The notes under the pieces: generated by a model
What the model saw: only the letters and a program-made list of their open reading frames with translations
What the model was told of the DNA's origin: nothing
Database searches by the model: none
NCBI GenBank assembly: GCA_963556495.2
Contig: OY747704.1
Coordinates: 37,681,001-37,745,000, forward strand
Origin: Valencia hispanica
Lineage: Eukaryota > Chordata > Actinopteri > Cyprinodontiformes > Valenciidae
DNA length: 64,000 nt
Direction: 5' to 3'
Shown: positions 13,413 through 25,873 of the stretch, in pieces
Position numbering within the stretch: the first letter of the stretch is position 1
How the letters are laid out: every line of letters begins with the position of its first letter
Position numbers and translations under genes: made by a program

Positions 13413-13901
13413 GTATGGAAAGCAGATATGGTCAGATTCAGATTGTATGTTAATGGGATTTATTTTAACCAATACTTTTGAATCTTGCTCAGCCAATCAG
13501 TTAATGCAAGGAGTAGACCTTACTAAAAGATCACGAGAGGCTAGATCTCTTCAGAATGTCTTTATTTTGTTCAGAATGACTTTATTCAAATTAGTATTTA
13601 ATCATTCTGGGCAATAAATACTTGCATTAAACACATACATTATTAAAGTGTGAGCGTAAAGACATAAATGTTAACACATAACACACGTCTATAGCCCGTA
13701 TAATACCACACATCGTTGATTTATATATTTTAGATCAGAAATTCCTTGTTAGACCAGATGGTCGACTGGTTTGCGTTGTCAGCAGCAGTGCCATTTGAAA
13801 AGTTTTGTATGGGTTAGAATCCCGGGTGGTATTGAACGTACGAAATTCTTTTTTCTCTTCATAATGGATGTATATAAATATATTTATATTTTTGCATTTT
13901 T
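13413..13901 (+). repeat. Left arm of the large inverted repeat
   Basis: It begins near GGGCGTATGGAAAGCAGATA and runs to TATATTTTTGCATTTTTTT. It matches the reverse complement of 15560-16163, with only scattered mismatches apart from the extra block in the right arm. A 77-residue open frame over it is mirrored by one in the other arm and is attributed to the repeat, not to a gene. Confidence 0.75.
13745..13856 (+). other. tRNA-like / Pol III promoter-like module in the left arm
   Basis: A block resembling an A box (AGATGGTCGACTGG, near 13757) is followed about 60 bases later by a block close to the B-box consensus (GGGTTAGAATCCC, near 13816) and then a T run (from about 13849) that could terminate Pol III. 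A true tRNA cloverleaf was not obtained. The mirrored copy lies at about 15615-15730 on the opposite strand. A tRNA-derived SINE head is the most natural explanation, but this is an inference. Confidence 0.35.
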
Positions 13902-15559
13902 TTGTGTTTATCATTTAATTTGTGAACATTTTAAGAAACCTATTTTGTCTTTCAGCCACGTGTGGCCACCCAGTAGCATATTAAGAAAATGCAACAACAC
14001 CACAAGCAGAGTGGTGACTGTTGTCCTCAATTCTTGATATGACATGAACTACCCAAGACTGTTTTCAAACTGAATTGGATGACATTTATAAGGAAAAACC
14101 TAAGGTGCATTCATACGATCAAGATTAAATTGGTTTGAAGAAGGGGAGATAAATAGCAAATATTTATTTAGCATTGAAAAAAGAAATATGGAAAGAAAAC
14201 CCGTTATCTAAACTAAAAGTAGGAAGTTCCATAACAGAAGATTATATTATATCTGCACAAGATGGATACATGTAGGTACTGATTCCTCTGTTATTAATTC
14301 ACTTAAAGATGTCAAGAAGGGAAGCGGAACTGCATCGTGTCTTCTAGCTCCACAGGGTTAGAAGGAAAATCCAGCACAAGCAATATGAGCCCCCAAGTCC
14401 AGAGTGGGCAGGAGTACTTTTTAAGTAAATATTTTTAGTAATAAAATAATGAAGAGCACGGTGTAGAACTGCTCCATATGAAATTGCCCAGCTATGCTAA
14501 AGCCTCCAAAAAGACCTCTGTCAAGTATCGTGTCACATTTCGATGTGTCTGACCCTACATCAATTTTCACATGAGCAATGATATAAAAGAGCCATACGAT
14601 ACCACACAATCACAGTAAAAATAAGCCAAAGTTTGGGTTGTGTCACAATTCTGCATACAAAATTGTATATGACTAAGACCCAGTAATATGATTTGCAGAG
14701 CTAATGTGCGTTATCCCATTCTGAACTGTAAGGGTTTATAAATGGCCTCTTTGATTATCTTTTAAAGAACACTTTTGCCCATAACCGCAGGAGTTTAACA
14801 TTTTTACATTAAATTTGCAATAAGGACAGCAATTACCACCCAATTCATTCATACTATTGTTTTTATGTTGCGATATGCCTCTGAAATAATCTAGATGCCC
14901 TGAATGATTGCACTTGTATTGTGAAAAACAAAGGCTTAAAAAAGTATTCTTAGAAATTCCTTTATATAATTGATGACCTCAGTAATTACATGCAGTCTTT
15001 CATTTGAGATATTTATCCAAACATATAATCTCTGTGTGGATGGTTGCTTGTCCTGTGTGTGTCTGTGTGGCAATGTGATGGACTGGTGCCCTCTTCAGAG
15101 TGTATGTGATGTATGGATGTGTATTTTCAATGTGCAATTGTGTATGTATGTGCAATTTCAACATGTCTATACCTCATTACAAATAATTATTTTTGCAATA
15201 AAATGTTGTGGTCATTGTTTTGCTACAACACCGTTATTGTATTCCCTTGCCATTAATCCAGAAATAATAGGGATGTGTGTTAGAATCCGTTTTGTTTGAA
15301 ATCAGAAGTCAGAACTATCCAGCTTCTAAGTCACAAAAATGAAGGAATGAATCCTTGAAGTCAGAACCTATGTTGAAAAGTTGCTTTCGGTTAAACCAGA
15401 AACCTCTGCCCAGCCATGGATTGAGAAAGAAGTCTCCCTGCAAGGATAAGCAGGTTTAAACAATGAAGACTAAACAAATATTGGGCTATTTGGCCCACCG
15501 ACAAGGATAATACTTGAAAGACTCAAGGAAATGCTTTAATAACTAGGAACACTGTAATT

Positions 15560-16163
15560 AAAAAATGCAAAAATATAAATATATTTATATACATCCATAA
15601 TGAAAAAAAGAAAGAAAGAAAAAATATTTCGTACGTTCAATACTACCCGGGATTCTAACCCATACAAAACTTTTCAAATGGCACTGCCGCTGACAACGCT
15701 AATCAGTCGACCATCTGGTCTAACGAGGAATTTCTGATCTAAAATATATAAATCAACGATGTGTGGTATTATACGGGCTATAGACGTGTGTTATGTGTTA
15801 ACATTTATGTCTTTACGCTCACACTTTAATAATGTATGTGTTTAATGCAAGTATCTATTCCCCAGAATGATTAAATACTAATTTGAATAAAGTCATTCTG
15901 AACAAAATAAAGACATTCTGAAGAGATCTAGCCTCTCGTGATCTTTTAGTAAGGTCTACTCCTTGCATTAACTGATTGGCTGAGCAAGATTCAAAAGTAT
16001 TGGTTAAAATAAATCCCATTAACATACAATCTGAACGCCGTTCGAAACGCCGTTCCGTTTTTGACAAACACCGCTTGGAACGGCGTTTATTTTGAAAATA
16101 CGCCGTTTAAAACGCCGCCCAGAAGTGGTATTGTTTGATCATATCTGCTTTCCATACGGGCGC
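15560..16163 (-). repeat. Right arm of the large inverted repeat
   Basis: Read on the minus strand it repeats the left arm almost base for base, including the A/B-box-like module. Its outer part carries the additional CpG-rich block at 16033-16138 before the shared CATATCTGCTTTCCATACGG end. Confidence 0.75.
16033..16120. repeat. Cluster of AACGCCGTT-type motifs
   Basis: The core occurs at 16034-16042 and 16046-16054 (AACGCCGTT), at 16079-16087 inverted as AACGGCGTT, at 16099-16107 (TACGCCGTT) and at 16111-16119 (AACGCCGCC). Spacing is irregular and both orientations occur. The block is CpG-rich in an otherwise AT-rich element. It may be a protein-binding array such as subterminal transposase sites, or a degraded minisatellite. 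Confidence 0.6.
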
Positions 16164-18626
16164 CCCGAGGACCGCAAGGCTATGGTCCTCGACTTGGCTG
16201 ACCAAGGTTCAACTCCCTACCTAAGTTTTTTTTGCATAGCATACAATACCAGTAGCATCTCAGCTAGCTGTAGCTAACACAGTATGCTCTGCTAACAACG
16301 GGTTATATGCTGTCCATAAATAACATGCTAATATTAGCATGTTAGCTAACACTAAATTACTTCATCTATCGTGGTCACAGTGTCTTCAATGCCATTATTA
16401 GCTAAAATGCTTATGTTAGAATGTCAGGTAATGTTAGCATCTTAGTCAACTCTACTTTGACAGAGTTGACAGATCATGTTGATCTAAAAAAATTTACAGA
16501 ATAACACTAGAAGTATAACAAGCTGTCATTGGCTGGTTAATAAGTTAAAGTCACTCAGGTAGTGAGTCTCCAGTCATCTCCTTCCAACTAACTAAACCTT
16601 AGCTTTCTAACTGTAGTTTAAAAAAGTGTTATTAATAAAACTCCTTTAGTTTCAATGCCATAACCTTCCCAACAGCTAAATTTGTTGCACGTTTTAGGAA
16701 GGACCTTTTGTGTGACATACTTTATACCACAGGAATGGTGTGATTTTAAGCCGTTTTGAAACTATATATTGGTATGCTTCGATACACTGTATACCAACCT
16801 ATAGCTTTAAGAATTTCACTCTAAGGTGACTATTTGATGACTGTTTTTTAAAAAAGATTATTCATCAGAGAATTTATAGGTAAATATTCAAGACAAACAC
16901 ACCTATAATTGTTTCCAACAAGCGTATAGATGATAATTTTGGTATTGTTTCCGTGCAAATTATGTGTAAGATGCAACAAAAGCACATTCCAAAACTAATG
17001 AGTGCTGTTTGTTCATTTTGTATTTTGAACAAATCAGCTCATTTTGACATTCACTCACTTTCTTCATCCCTGCACAGCCTCAGTTGCATAGGTTTGTCAT
17101 TAAACGTATAATCTAGCCCTGAAGTAGCAGACAATGGCTTTTCGATGGATCCCATTAGCTTGGCGTATAGGATGTGTAGCTCTGCTGGGACCGACCTTTG
17201 CTAATTGCTCGCATTTATTTCCAGCCAGCTGTAATTTCATTCACACTAATGAACCTTGCACATGGACCGACCTAATGTATAGTAAACGTACATGCAGTAG
17301 ATGGAATTAGCAGGCATCTGGCTTCTCAAGAGACATAAATTTGTTGGGCTGCAACATAAAGTGACACATAACCCAAAGATACTTGGACCTTTAGGCAATA
17401 TTAGATGAAATTGTTAAACAGCTCCTTACAGGTCCTTCAATCTTCCCTGATGTTATTTGCTTTCTGAACTGGTCAGCTTCCCAAACGACAGCCTTTGGGA
17501 TCTGTCAGCCAAGCAGTAACACCATCCCTTCCCGACAAGCCCAATCCAGCAAATTTAGTCTATTTTGAAAGTGATAGTTGGGAAAATTGCAAGTCATTCC
17601 TCATGTACTGCATGGCAACTAAGTGGCAGCAGCCAAGCAGTTGACTGTCATTTTAACCGCCAGCTGATGACAACTCCAATCACCCACACATCCATCAGTG
17701 CACACACAGACACATACACACATTCAGATATTCCCTGCCATCTCTGTGAAGTGCATTCAGACTTTTTTTTTTTGCTGTCAGAATCTCAAGCGGAAGTAAA
17801 AGCATTGAAATTCATAGAATATCTCAAAACATTAATTTATGCTTGCCTCTGTCTGTCAGGATAACTGTGAGGGTGTGTGTCTGTGTGGGTGATGAGAATG
17901 CACCCACAGAAGGAAAAAACATATCACTCCACCAGTGGGTTCAAGGCATAAATACAGCCGACCCTGGAGCTTGCCGGTATTATTCCAGCCTTTCCCACAC
18001 CTACAGTAGGACACACATGCACACATACGGTACGCCTGAAGCAAGGTCTCCTGCAGAAAAGCACTGATCTCTGTTTATGGTCTCCGTATGTGTTCTTCCT
18101 TATAGGACCACACACGCATGCATGTATTGTTGCTCATACAGGCCTACTCTCCAAGACCCTGAAAGGCCTTGTCTTGCCTTTGTACCCTTAATAAGTGGGA
18201 CAGTTCAATGAGCCGCCATGCAGGAAATGCTCTCTTTAGCTGTGGGTGGGATGGGGCTTTCGAGGTGGTTGGGGGTGAGTGTTGGGCTGCCAAACAGTTC
18301 TTGACCCTTCCTCGACCTACACTGGAGCCTTGCTTTTCTTCAATTGTGGTTCAGATCGCCTTTCACTGGGGCCTCTCGGTTCAATCCAGCCAAATGGATT
18401 GGATTCCAGTCCAATAGCCTTCCCTCTGTGAGGTTTTAGCAGCCTGTCTTTGGTCAACAGAGAATGGGATCCAATGTTAACGCTCCAGCTTCCGCAGGTG
18501 GTCCCCTTTGGATGAGGGAATCACAGTCAGATTTAGGTGTTGTTCTTTCTCTGAACCTCATGAGGTAACTTGATTAAGATGGAAAGTTCAATTTAATTCT
18601 TGCAAGTGAATAGGTCCTAAATATAA
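16164..18626. other. Noncoding intron 1 sequence
   Basis: No exon was found. Just outside the inverted repeat there is a perfect 8-bp hairpin stem (CGAGGACC 16166-16173 with GGTCCTCG 16184-16191), then a B-box-like GGTTCAACTCC (16206-16216) and T8 (16226-16233). Around 16240-16450 the words GCTAAC and ATGCTAA recur, as is common in fish noncoding DNA. The rest is unremarkable. Confidence 0.45.
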
Positions 18627-19760
18627 CCACTTGCCAGCCAATTTATTGGGCATAGTTGCTTGTTTAGCCAAAGATAAAAATAAAAATAAAACAATCACAT
18701 GGCAGCAACGCAGTGCATTTAGGTATCTATTAATGGGGAAGACAACTCGAGCATCAAAACTGGGAAGAAAGGAACTGACTATAAATGGCATTGCTGTTCG
18801 TGCCAAACTTGCTGCACCAACAGTATTTCAGACTGTTAATGTTTTGATTTTCTTGCAGAATATTCTGAAGTTTACAGAGATTAACCAAAAAAAAGGCAAA
18901 ATATCTACTGGGATACCAAGTTGTGTTGACGAAAATGCATCGTTCATTTGAGAGGTTATGGAAGAACATACTGGTTTATTGGGATAAAAATGCAGCACGC
19001 AAATAAGCATTTGTTTTAACCAGGTTATGCAGAATACCATCTCTGAAAGCAAAATGTGCTAAACCTTTAAGTATATGGGCCACAGCAGCAGAAATCAACA
19101 CCAGTTGTCACTGCTGTCAGTTAGGCACAAGAAACCAAGGCCACATGGCAACATTAGCTCACCAAAATGTAATAATTACTTATTGGAACAACGTTGCCTG
19201 GTCTGACGAGTCTTCAGTTAAGCTCAAACATTCAGATGGGGTCAGAATTCTGTGTAGGAAATATAAAAGCATGGCTTCATCCTGCTTTTTATCGATGGTT
19301 CAGGCTTGTGATGATGATGTGGTATGCATGGTGGACATTTTCTTGACGCACTTTGGGCCCTTTTGTATCAACTGAGCATCGTTTTCACAGTCTTCCGCAG
19401 TGAAAACACTGACCATGTCCATCGCTTTTTGACCACAGTGTACCCATCTTCTGATGCCTACTTTCAGCAGGATGATACACTATGTCCAGGAGCCTAAATC
19501 ATTTCAAAGTAGTTTCCAAAACATAACAAGGAATTCACTGTACTTCAGCAGCCTCCACAGTCATTAGATCTCAGCACAAAAGCAGCAGCTCTGTGATGGT
19601 GACATGTCAATATGAACCAAAATCTCTGAGGATTTCTTTAAGCACCATGTTGAATCGATGCCGCAAAGAATTAGGGCAGTTCTGAATGGAAATGGGGATG
19701 TGACCCATTGTTGGCAAATTGGCCAGTTATTGTATTTTCTCGGATATACTCTTTCAGTTT
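18627..19760 (+). mobile_element. Decayed Tc1-like element
   Basis: The plus strand retains degraded transposase text in several frames. A conceptual segment near 19195-19230 reads WSDESSVKLKHSDG, the first catalytic Asp region of Tc1 transposases. Downstream lie TTTCAGCAGGATGATAC (second Asp region, near 19462) and CCTCCACAGTCATTAGATCTC (the SPDLNP region). The left end contains GCCAATTTATTGGGCATAG, like the fish Tc1 family with ends reading CACTTTATTAGGTACAC. Stops and frameshifts are frequent, so it is a dead copy. Confidence 0.7.
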
Positions 19761-20369
19761 TCCTTGACTTGCTGTTAAAACATGCTTTTTGTGTCAACTT
19801 CTTAGTTTTCACAGATGACCATTATGTATTTTGATTCTATCAAGCACTAATCGAGCGAATGAATGCTGTCTGAAACCAGAGTGGGCTGTATTAGATTTAG
19901 GCGAAAGTCACTCATAAACTAATACAGCCAATAAACTAAATGACCTTCCCGCTGTTAGGTCTGAATTTTCTCTATTGACTTGGAATCTTAATGTGATTGC
20001 GGAAATATATGTATGTTGCTGAATCTAATTTAGTTCGCCGATTTTGCTGCACTGGTGAGCAAAAATCTCAAACCGGGCCCTGATTTCTGCCGGCTGCCTT
20101 CATGTGGGAAGCATAATCTTGTTTTATAGGGATATAATGAGAGTCATATTCTGAAGTTGGTGTTGAACTTGTAGGTCTCAGGACCTTTCCCTTTTAACAA
20201 TAAGAAGAGTCCAACATTTCTTGAGTTTTTTTGTGCTGAATGGATCCAAGTCATTTAAGCTATTTTTACAAAAACTGCAGTGAAGGCTAATTTGTAAGAT
20301 TACTCTCATGAGGGTCCTTTTAGGAGTAGGTGGGCCACTGGCATTTGTGGAATCTCCACACAGACACAT
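19761..20369. other. Noncoding intron 1 sequence
   Basis: Nothing coding or repetitive was recognised between two decayed Tc1-like copies. Confidence 0.4.
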
Positions 20370-20960
20370 AAAATACTGTACAAAAGTGTTAGGCCACCCC
20401 TAACCTCTTTATACTTTGCTGCAGAAGAGCCAGACTTTCTTGTAATTTTTATAAGTGCTTTAGGTAATGGAATCTCCAGGCCTTTTGTAGGTCTTTCTGG
20501 GTTTTTCTTTGTGCTTCGAACAGGTGGCGGACAACAGTAGTCGTTTCATGCTCAAACTTTTTGGATCACATGAAAGTCACGTGATTTAGACTTCGAAAAT
20601 AATCCAGCAAAGACCTGAGACAACACCTAAGAGATTCATCATCCTTGTGCTGATTGTCTTATGTATGCATAACTTTTAGCTAATAGTATTTTGGGGATTA
20701 CCTTGATGGAGTTAAGATATTGTTTTCTCTCTGTCAATCTATGGTATTTTTGGAAAAAGATTTGGATAAAGAAATATGAAAAAAATACGTATTTGCTGGT
20801 AACAAAGTGTCTAAAGAAAAGCAAGGCACCCCCATCTTCAGCATCTTGGCTTTGTGATACAATGTCATTTTTAGTTTGGCATTTGAAAAAATCTAAGTCA
20901 CATTAAGTGGATCAACTGAATATTTTTTTTATCAACAGCAGAACCCTTTAATTCAGTATT
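20370..20960. mobile_element. Probable decayed Tc1/mariner fragment
   Basis: It starts with ACTGTACAAAAGTGTTAGGC, like ends of a fish Tc1/mariner family. It contains CCAGCAAAGACCTGAGACA, similar to the transposase region of the same family. No frame of useful length survives and the right boundary is a guess. Confidence 0.4.
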
Positions 20961-23654
20961 TTAAAGCCATAAAATCTCTTTCAGCTTCTGAAGAGACTGG
21001 TTGACTCAAACCTTACACAATTTTCCTCTTTTCTGTGTGTGATACTTGATTGTACTCTATGAACTTAACACTCTTACTGTATGAGAAACCACTCTGCAAT
21101 ATATCTGCTCTCAGCTTGTTCAAGGGGGTGGGGTGTTCTAGTAATTCTTGTGTTCTAATTTGATCACTTTTTGTAAACTGTAAAATGTAAACAAAGCAAA
21201 AAAGTGTCTAAAGATCCCATTTGAAACAAGATTTTTGCTAAGTTGCTTTAAGCGTATTCACCCCTTTCTGATAACGGTCAGGCACTTGACCGGTGCTGTT
21301 CATTTCAGCTCTCTGCCAATTTGAACTTTTGCACTTTCCAAAGGGGCCAACTTTGACTATCAGTGATTTATGTTGTATTTTACTTTTACTTTCTGAAAAG
21401 TGAAAACATGGCTTGAAGTCATAAGTCTGACTGGAAAAGTTGGAGTTTAATGTCCCGCATGGCTGCTGCCCAAATAAAATGCTGTAAAAATTACAGGGAT
21501 AAAGTATTTATTCATAGCTTTGACAGTTTTCATCTCATGAAATCAGTGGCACAAATGGTACTGTACTGCATTTATTTATATGTATGTTGTTTCAATTGAT
21601 AAAATAGACAAGAATATGTCATTAGCTTGTATTGCTACTAGGAATTAGCACAACAATCATCAAATCCAGACAATTTTCCAACTTGGAATTAGAAACCACT
21701 TAGTTGAATGTGCCATCCTTTCCATAGTGAAGTAATTTTCTATAATCTACTCCCAGTGAGAAATGTGGTTGTGAATCCATTATTATTTTGCAGTGGGAGG
21801 TTATTTATAGTCCTTTTTTCAGATTGATCAGGGGTTATGTTTTATATATCATAAAAATAACCTGGGATCAAAAGCACATTGCTTAAAATATAAAATGATA
21901 ATTAATAAAATTTCGAATCTCTCAAAAGATACCATCAAAATTTAATTTTACATTAAATCTAAGCATTTTGGGCCCTGTAATATTTTAAAACACTAAACTA
22001 CCAAGAGAAAACAAGGTGTACAGAATGACTAACAATAGTTTAGGGGTGATAAATATCACCATGTGGGCACTAAACGGAAGAGGGGAAAATTGACCATGAT
22101 TCAGCTTTACTCATAATGGTTTAAAAGGCAGCCAGATTTCATAGAAAATGTTCAAAAGGATCTTTAAGGGGTTTGAAGAAGTATTAAGACAAGGCAAGTC
22201 TGGCTCGCTCAGAACAAAAACACAAAATAATGTGGGATGACTCAAGACCTTAGCACCATGATGCATAGTCCGCATCTTCTCTGTCTTGCTCACTCGGTCA
22301 CACACTGTTCTTGCAACCTTGCACACCGCTTTGTGCCAAGTGTGATTTCACCAGGGTGGTCAGAAGGGGTTTCTAGGGCAACCTCACAGAGCCCTCGTTC
22401 TAAAAATGGCCACCATGGTTACTTTGAAAGCCAACTCTTGCCTCTTGAACATGTGCTGAAAAGAGCCGAGAGCGCCACTCTGGGAAGGGAGCTGGGTGGA
22501 TTGGGTAAGGGGGAAACCAGGCTCTAATAGCTAGCACATGAGACATTGAAGGTTTCATACCCACCCAACCAGGAGTTATGGGAGGTGGGTGTGTGAGTGT
22601 GTGTGTGTGTGTGTGTCTAAACAGCAATATCCCTGTACTCAGCGCTTGGCTAAATTAAAAGGGCATTTCTGGCACAAGGGGCATTTTTTGGTGCCCAGAC
22701 GATTGGACGGGGAAAGGCGAAACTCATTACCTACCCATCTGTCAGAGAGTGAGAGTGAAAGAGCTGTGGGAATGTGGACTGACGAAGGGAGGGAAGGGGT
22801 AGGGAGGGGGAGATGCAAAGGGCTTGGAAGGTGAAAGAGCGAGAATGTCTGATAAAGCAGAGGAAAACATGACAGAATCCACCCCCCTTTTCGAACCTGC
22901 GAGTCCTTTATCACCGGTTAGAGTTTCCATGTGTTTTGAATTTCAAAGTGCGTCGCCGTTCATTTTCCCTTTTGAGAAAGAAAACATTTGCTGAAGAAAG
23001 TGCAGCTGCCTTTGTAACCTTCTGCTCAGAATGTGTGTGCGTGTGTATATTTGCTTGCATCTGAGGGTGATTTTTCTTTGAGCTCTCTCAGCTCCCACAT
23101 GTTTTTGATGTTCCCTGTTTTTTTTTTTTCCCTCTCGACCAGGGGCCACTCTTGAAACTCTCTTTACACAAACAAACACACACTTGCAAACACACCCGTA
23201 TCCACACGAAAGGTATCACCGAGTATCAAACACTCATTTTCTCATTTGTGAGTCGCGCCGCAGTGAAAAAAGTTTTTTTCCTTTTTCTTTTTTTTGTTTT
23301 TCCCCCTCCATGGGCCAGCTGCGGCATGTGAACCTTTTTGTCTCGTTTAGGATTGTTTCAGTGTGGCTCCTTGTTTCCCTCCGTCTCCCGCAGCTGTAGA
23401 CATCCAGGCTTTGATCACTGCACATGTGAGGAGCTGCCATATTCGATCCACACCCCTCTTGTGTGGATATTGTTAACGAACATGCGCTTCCTCTGCCAGC
23501 TGGCTTTCAAAAGGGGAATGCATATCTCTGTGGCAATGTCTCGCAGCTCTGACTCGCATGATATTTACAGACAACACTTTATAGTTCTGTGGATAAAAAA
23601 AAATTATAACCAGGCTAATTGGCGTATTCTGTGACAGTGCCATTTTATGTTTAA
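20961..23654. other. Noncoding intron 1 sequence
   Basis: No exon was found. A GT dinucleotide tract lies near 22593-22616 and pyrimidine tracts near 23120-23300. Small open frames over these tracts have composition-driven peptides without domains. Confidence 0.45.
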
Positions 23655-23860
23655 TCCATCCATGCATTCACCCATATTTTAAATAGTCAATCCTTGCAGT
23701 CACAGCAAAGTGGACAAATGCGAGGTTTCACCCTGGATAGGTTTAGACCAGTTAACTGAACATAGATGTTTTGGGACATGGGGAGGAAGCCGAAGTATCC
23801 TTAAACAACGCATGGATCCACAGAGTGACATACAAACTCTGCACAGAAAGGCCCATGCTG
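23655..23860. repeat. Copy of an abundant fish interspersed repeat (GGGAGGAAGCCG type)
   Basis: It begins in CATCCATGCATTCACCC and contains GACATGGGGAGGAAGCCGAA and ACAAACTCTGCACAGAAAGG, phrases typical of a very common fish repeat whose copies usually sit beside CCATCCATCC. Class is not assigned. Confidence 0.55.
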
Positions 23861-23939
23861 TGATACAATCTCTGTACCTTCAGTGTGTTCTATTTTTTTT
23901 AGTTGCATAGTTGATGCCTCAGTAAGAATGTTCAGGGAA

Positions 23940-25125
23940 TAAGTCTTGCAAAAGTAATCATTACCATTGGTTTGTTGTTTTTTGTTGCCAAAACTTAAAT
24001 TTTAGGGGCATTTTATGTGAAATCAACATGACGGAGAAACTGACTATTGGCTCTTTTACTATTTAAAGTCTGAAAGTTGTTTTTCCCTAATGAGCTTCCC
24101 AAGGTGAATACTTTGTAGAACCCCATTTCGTTGGTACTATAGCTCCAAGTCTTTTAGTTTATGTCTCTACCAGCCTCTAACAGGTCTTCTTTACAGATTG
24201 TCCTATATTTGGCTACATCCATCCTTAACTGTGAACAGCATCCATGTCCTAGCAGAGGAAACGCGTCTGCACAGCACGATGCTGCTACATCCATGTTTTC
24301 TTGTGCAATGCAATGTACATTGTTAGAGTTCCTCCACACAATTTGCTTTGCATGTAAGACAAATAAATTTAATTTGGTCCAATCTGACCAGAGCACCTTG
24401 TTCCACATTTTTGTTTTATCGTGTAAAACTGCCAGTGTAACTTAATTTGGTCTTCTGTCAACAAGAGGCTTTCTTCTTGCTATTCTACCATAAATGCCAA
24501 ATCAATGAAGTCTACAACTGTACAGCTCCTCCAGAGTTACCAAGCAATGTCTTCTTCCCAGATCAACAATCTTCTTGCACGGCCTGTCACCTCAGATTGA
24601 TAGCCATGTCTTGGTTGGTTTGCAGTAGTAGCAAACTCTTTCTATTGTCAGGTGATGGATTTAACAGTGCCCTGTGACATGTTCAGCACTTGAGATATTG
24701 TTTTATAACTTAATCTTGGTTAAACTTTTTCAAAAGTCTATCCCATACCTGTCTGCTGTGTTCCTTGGTCTTCATGATGCTGTTTGTTCACTAATGGGCT
24801 CTTACCAACCTTTACCTTCCTCACAGAACAGTTACATTAAGACTCAGATCAAATTACTCACAGGTGGCTTACTTAAGCATCTGTGGCATTGGAATTTGTT
24901 TAAGGGTATCAGGATAAATGGGGATGAAAAAAAGCATTCTCCACATTTTTTTAATAGATGTTTATTTGTAAGAGAACCATGTATGTTTTACCCTCGACTT
25001 TCCAGTTACCTTATACTTTCTGTTTGTCTAAAACATAAAATCACAATAAAATGGATTAATGATGTTGGTCTTAAGATTACAAGATGTGGAAAAGGTTCAG
25101 GGGATGTGCAGATGTTTTCAAAGCG
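23940..25125 (-). mobile_element. Decayed Tc1-like element, antisense
   Basis: On the plus strand it reads as the reverse complement of a Tc1 transposase. GAATACTTTGTAGAACCCC (near 24105), a conceptual minus-strand segment MWNKVLWSDWTKLNLFVLHAK (24345-24408, a first-Asp region with Glu replaced by Trp), and CTTTTTCAAAAG and GCAGATGTTTTCAAAGC toward the right end show this. Internal deletions and stops make it non-functional. Confidence 0.7.
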
Positions 25126-25873
25126 CTACATACACCATGTTTTATTGTTACATGTATCCTGAGGGTATAAGCAAAGGTTGTGATCTTTTGTTTACCATCT
25201 TTTTTTCTCTTTCTTCATGACCACCTGTGTTCTGACTGCATCTCTAAAACACAAAGGATGGAGAGCCACGCTGACCTGACCTCTGTTTAGCTTACTTGTG
25301 CAATCATTTCCATCGATAACCTATAAAAAATTCAACCCTTGCACCTCCCTTCTTACCAGAAAAAAAACAAAACCTTTGATATAGATGCACTAACACATGC
25401 TTTACATTGAGGCTAGTGAGCACTCAGCCCTTTGATAAACATATTAAAGATATGTATGTCTTTGCCTGGTGCACATGAATTGCACATGTTCCTCCTGAGT
25501 ACATAAATGCATTCATAAAGGCGCTCCTAACCCCTCCCATTATTAATAAGTCATGATCTCACACTGCGTCCCGGCGCTTGTGCGCACGCCTTCATCTTTC
25601 ATGTGCTCAGGCGTGTGTGTTTTACGACACAGCCAGGGGAACCCACCTGGCTCATTCTTATTCATTCCTGTATAATGAGTAGCCACGCCTCCGGATAACG
25701 CAAGACGAGATCAAACAATATTTCTGAACAAGAGTGTGTATCATTCATGCTGGAACAGGCGTGCTCACTGTTCACCGCCGTTTCTTTTCTCGATACCTCT
25801 TGTTGGGCATCAAAAGTTTCATCCATCCGGATGGATTTCTGTCAGATTAACAGTTGATCCTGGTTGTCACATA
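25126..25873. other. Noncoding intron 1 sequence
   Basis: No exon or repeat was recognised. The part at 25440-25700 looks complex and non-repetitive and could hold regulatory sequence, which cannot be judged without comparison to other fish. Confidence 0.4.

Larger units (their letters stand above)
13413..16163. mobile_element. Large inverted-repeat (foldback-like) element
   Basis: Two long arms, 13413-13901 and 15560-16163, are inverted copies of each other and nearly identical across about 480 bases. They enclose about 1.65 kb of unique AT-rich sequence. The right arm carries an extra block of about 100 bases near its outer end (16033-16138) that the left arm lacks. No transposase was found in arms or loop. 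It could be a non-autonomous DNA transposon with long terminal inverted repeats, or two opposed insertions of one short element. Arm similarity suggests a young structure or gene conversion. Confidence 0.6.

Noticed and set aside
13384..13617. 77-residue open frame mirrored by a 70-residue frame at 15855-16067
   Set aside because: Both are the same stretch of the inverted repeat read in opposite directions. Neither has a recognisable domain, and sequence identity is at the DNA level throughout, including outside the frame.
24674..25162. 162-residue plus-strand frame
   Set aside because: It lies across a decayed antisense Tc1 element; the peptide is a shadow of transposon sequence.
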